Below, piece after piece: positions 63,017-64,000 of a stretch of DNA of 64,000 nt. The stretch is from Arthrobacter sp. KBS0702 (GTDB lineage Bacteria; Actinomycetota; Actinomycetes; Actinomycetales; Micrococcaceae): NCBI RefSeq assembly GCF_005937985.2, contig NZ_CP042172.1:3038001-3102000 (forward strand), written 5' to 3'. Below the pieces are notes generated by a model, which did no database searches, had not been told where the DNA came from, and worked only from the letters and a program-made list of their open reading frames with translations. Made by a program: the position numbers and the translations under genes. Every line of letters starts with the position of its first letter. Positions within the stretch are counted from its first letter, which is position 1.

Positions 63017-64000
63017 ATGCCTTCGAACCCGCATGCCACCTTCACTGTTGAGTCCGCCGTCGAACTGGCAGTCATAGAACGCAGCGGTTTCATCGAGTCC
63101 CGGCACATCGGCTCCGCCGTCGTGCTGTCCGCGGACGGCAACGTCGTCACCGAACTCGGCGACATCACCACCCCGATCTACGCGCGCTCCACGCTCAAGC
63201 CGCTGCAGGCCCTGGCGTCCATGCAGTCCGGTGTGCCGCTGCGCGGCGCGCAGGTGGCGATCGCGTGCGGAAGCCACGTCGGCTCCCTCGACCACATGGA
63301 CGTGGTCGAAGGCATGCTGAAGGCGGCCGGCGTCAAGGAAGCCCAACTCCAGTGCCCGGCCGCGTGGCCCGAGGACGAGACGGCCCGGACCTGGCTGGTC
63401 CAGACGGAACGCGGGAAGTCCCGGCTGGCCTTCAACTGTTCGGGAAAGCACGCGGCTTTCCTCTGGGCCTGCACCGAGAACGGCTGGGATACCCACAGCT
63501 ACCTCGAACCGAACCACCCCCTGCAGCAGCGGATCCGCTCCGTGATCGAGGAGTACTGCGGCGAGCGCATCGCCCACCTCGGCATCGACGGCTGCGGCGC
63601 TCCGGTGGCGGCCGTCTCCCTCACCGGCCTCGCCCGGGCCTACTCCCGCCTGGCCAAGGCCCCCGGGGACAACAATTCCAACGCCCGCGCCGCCACGATC
63701 GCCACGTCCATGCTGGACTACCCGTGGGCCGTGCAGGGCCGGGGGCAGGCGAACACTATTGTCATGGACGAGCTGGGAATCATCGCCAAGATCGGCGCCG
63801 AGGGGGTGCTGGTGATGGCCACCCCGCAGGGCGTCTCGGTGGCGATCAAGGTCCTTGACGGCAACATCCGCGCCACAACCCTGGTGGGCCTGACCCTGCT
63901 GGCGGCCGCGGGCGCCGTCGAGGTTCCGGAAGTCTCCAGCGTGCTGGAAAAGGTGGTGGACCCGGTCCTGGGCGGCGGCCGGCAAGTCGGCAAGATCCGC
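63017..64000 (+). CDS. L-asparaginase II-type protein (3' end outside window)
   Basis: At least 328 residues of the actinobacterial/rhizobial thermolabile asparaginase family (AnsA of Rhizobium etli type), with ELAVIERSGFIESRHIGSAVV, YARSTLKPLQALA, GSHVGSLDHM, CPAAWP, NCSGKHAAFLWAC, DGCGAPVAAVSL and MDELGIIAKIGAEGV. The Ser-Thr-Leu-Lys and conserved cysteines resemble a serine-dependent fold rather than classic bacterial AnsB. It deamidates asparagine to aspartate. The window ends inside the last conserved part. Confidence 0.88.
   Translation, partial: MPSNPHATFTVESAVELAVIERSGFIESRHIGSAVVLSADGNVVTELGDITTPIYARSTLKPLQALASMQSGVPLRGAQVAIACGSHVGSLDHMDVVEGMLKAAGVKEAQLQCPAAWPEDETARTWLVQTERGKSRLAFNCSGKHAAFLWACTENGWDTHSYLEPNHPLQQRIRSVIEEYCGERIAHLGIDGCGAPVAAVSLTGLARAYSRLAKAPGDNNSNARAATIATSMLDYPWAVQGRGQANTIVMDELGIIAKIGAEGVLVMATPQGVSVAIKVLDGNIRATTLVGLTLLAAAGAVEVPEVSSVLEKVVDPVLGGGRQVGKIR

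Noticed and set aside
1..64000. Prophage, insertion sequence or integrative element
   Set aside because: No transposase, integrase, phage structural gene or attachment duplication next to the tRNA was found.

Overview
The window is about 70% GC, packed with genes, and reads as chromosome of a high-GC Gram-positive actinobacterium, most likely Micrococcaceae (Arthrobacter/Pseudarthrobacter-like). The signs are strong GC3 bias, many GTG/TTG starts, many starts placed 6-8 nt after a TANNNT box with no Shine-Dalgarno (leaderless mRNAs), an actinobacterial Tad/Flp cluster with DUF4244 and Rv3654c-type genes, a MarP-type protease, TipAS-type MerR and DUF2332 proteins. There is no insertion sequence, prophage or CRISPR array. 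From memory of the M. tuberculosis annotation, the gene order topA, helicase, tad cluster, nth, acs, marP, crp, ridA, ponA2, metallophosphatase (10.5-52.4 kb here) matches the Rv3646c-Rv3683 neighbourhood, so this is old core chromosome with accessory genes inserted.

Layout. 0-10.5 kb: partial ArsR regulator, AcuC-type deacetylase, KtrB/KtrA potassium uptake, FAD-Rieske oxidoreductase, HhH-GPD repair protein, proC, YciI protein, Ppx/GppA phosphatase, SseB protein and an AbiEi/DUF559 protein flanked by related hairpins. 10.5-21.5 kb: topA; a molybdopterin oxidoreductase coupled to a helical protein; a small membrane protein; an ArsR/MFS divergent pair; a methyltransferase; a TipAS-type MerR regulator with a classic 19-bp-spacer promoter. 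21.6-26 kb: a stand-alone PheRS-like protein behind a leader ORF and RBS-masking hairpin, two paralogous lipoproteins, TrhO, a GNAT protein. 26-34 kb: MrfA-like helicase and a seven-gene Tad pilus/secretion cluster. 34-46 kb: Pol I-like polymerase, DUF1508, CoA pyrophosphatase and nth, two envelope proteins, acs, a secreted beta-propeller protein, aroQ, DUF2332, marP. 46-52.4 kb: crp, NUDIX, RidA, DUF4177, a bifunctional penicillin-binding protein and a metallophosphoesterase. 52.4-64 kb: heterodimeric ABC exporter, tRNA-Pro(CGG), a secreted repeat propeptide facing an XRE-TPR regulator, purC/purD, a SUOX-type molybdoenzyme and the start of an L-asparaginase.

Two things stand out. First, at 56.7-58.4 kb a 72-residue secreted precursor carrying three exact copies of VGNWPDPM, the last ending at the C-terminus, is transcribed divergently from an XRE-TPR regulator across an AT-rich, palindrome-bearing promoter. 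This is the architecture of RRNPP peptide quorum-sensing systems, which I know mainly from Firmicutes. Second, three intergenic regions (47.0-47.3, 52.4-52.6, 60.8-61.2 kb) hold a dispersed family of near-palindromes (GGRCATGYCC), a 23-bp element TGGACATA-N7-YATGYCCA and a shared hairpin core, amplified in tandem with 61-bp and 143-bp periods.

Starts were chosen from Shine-Dalgarno spacing, overlaps and family N-termini. Functions rest on motif recognition by eye; no database search was possible.
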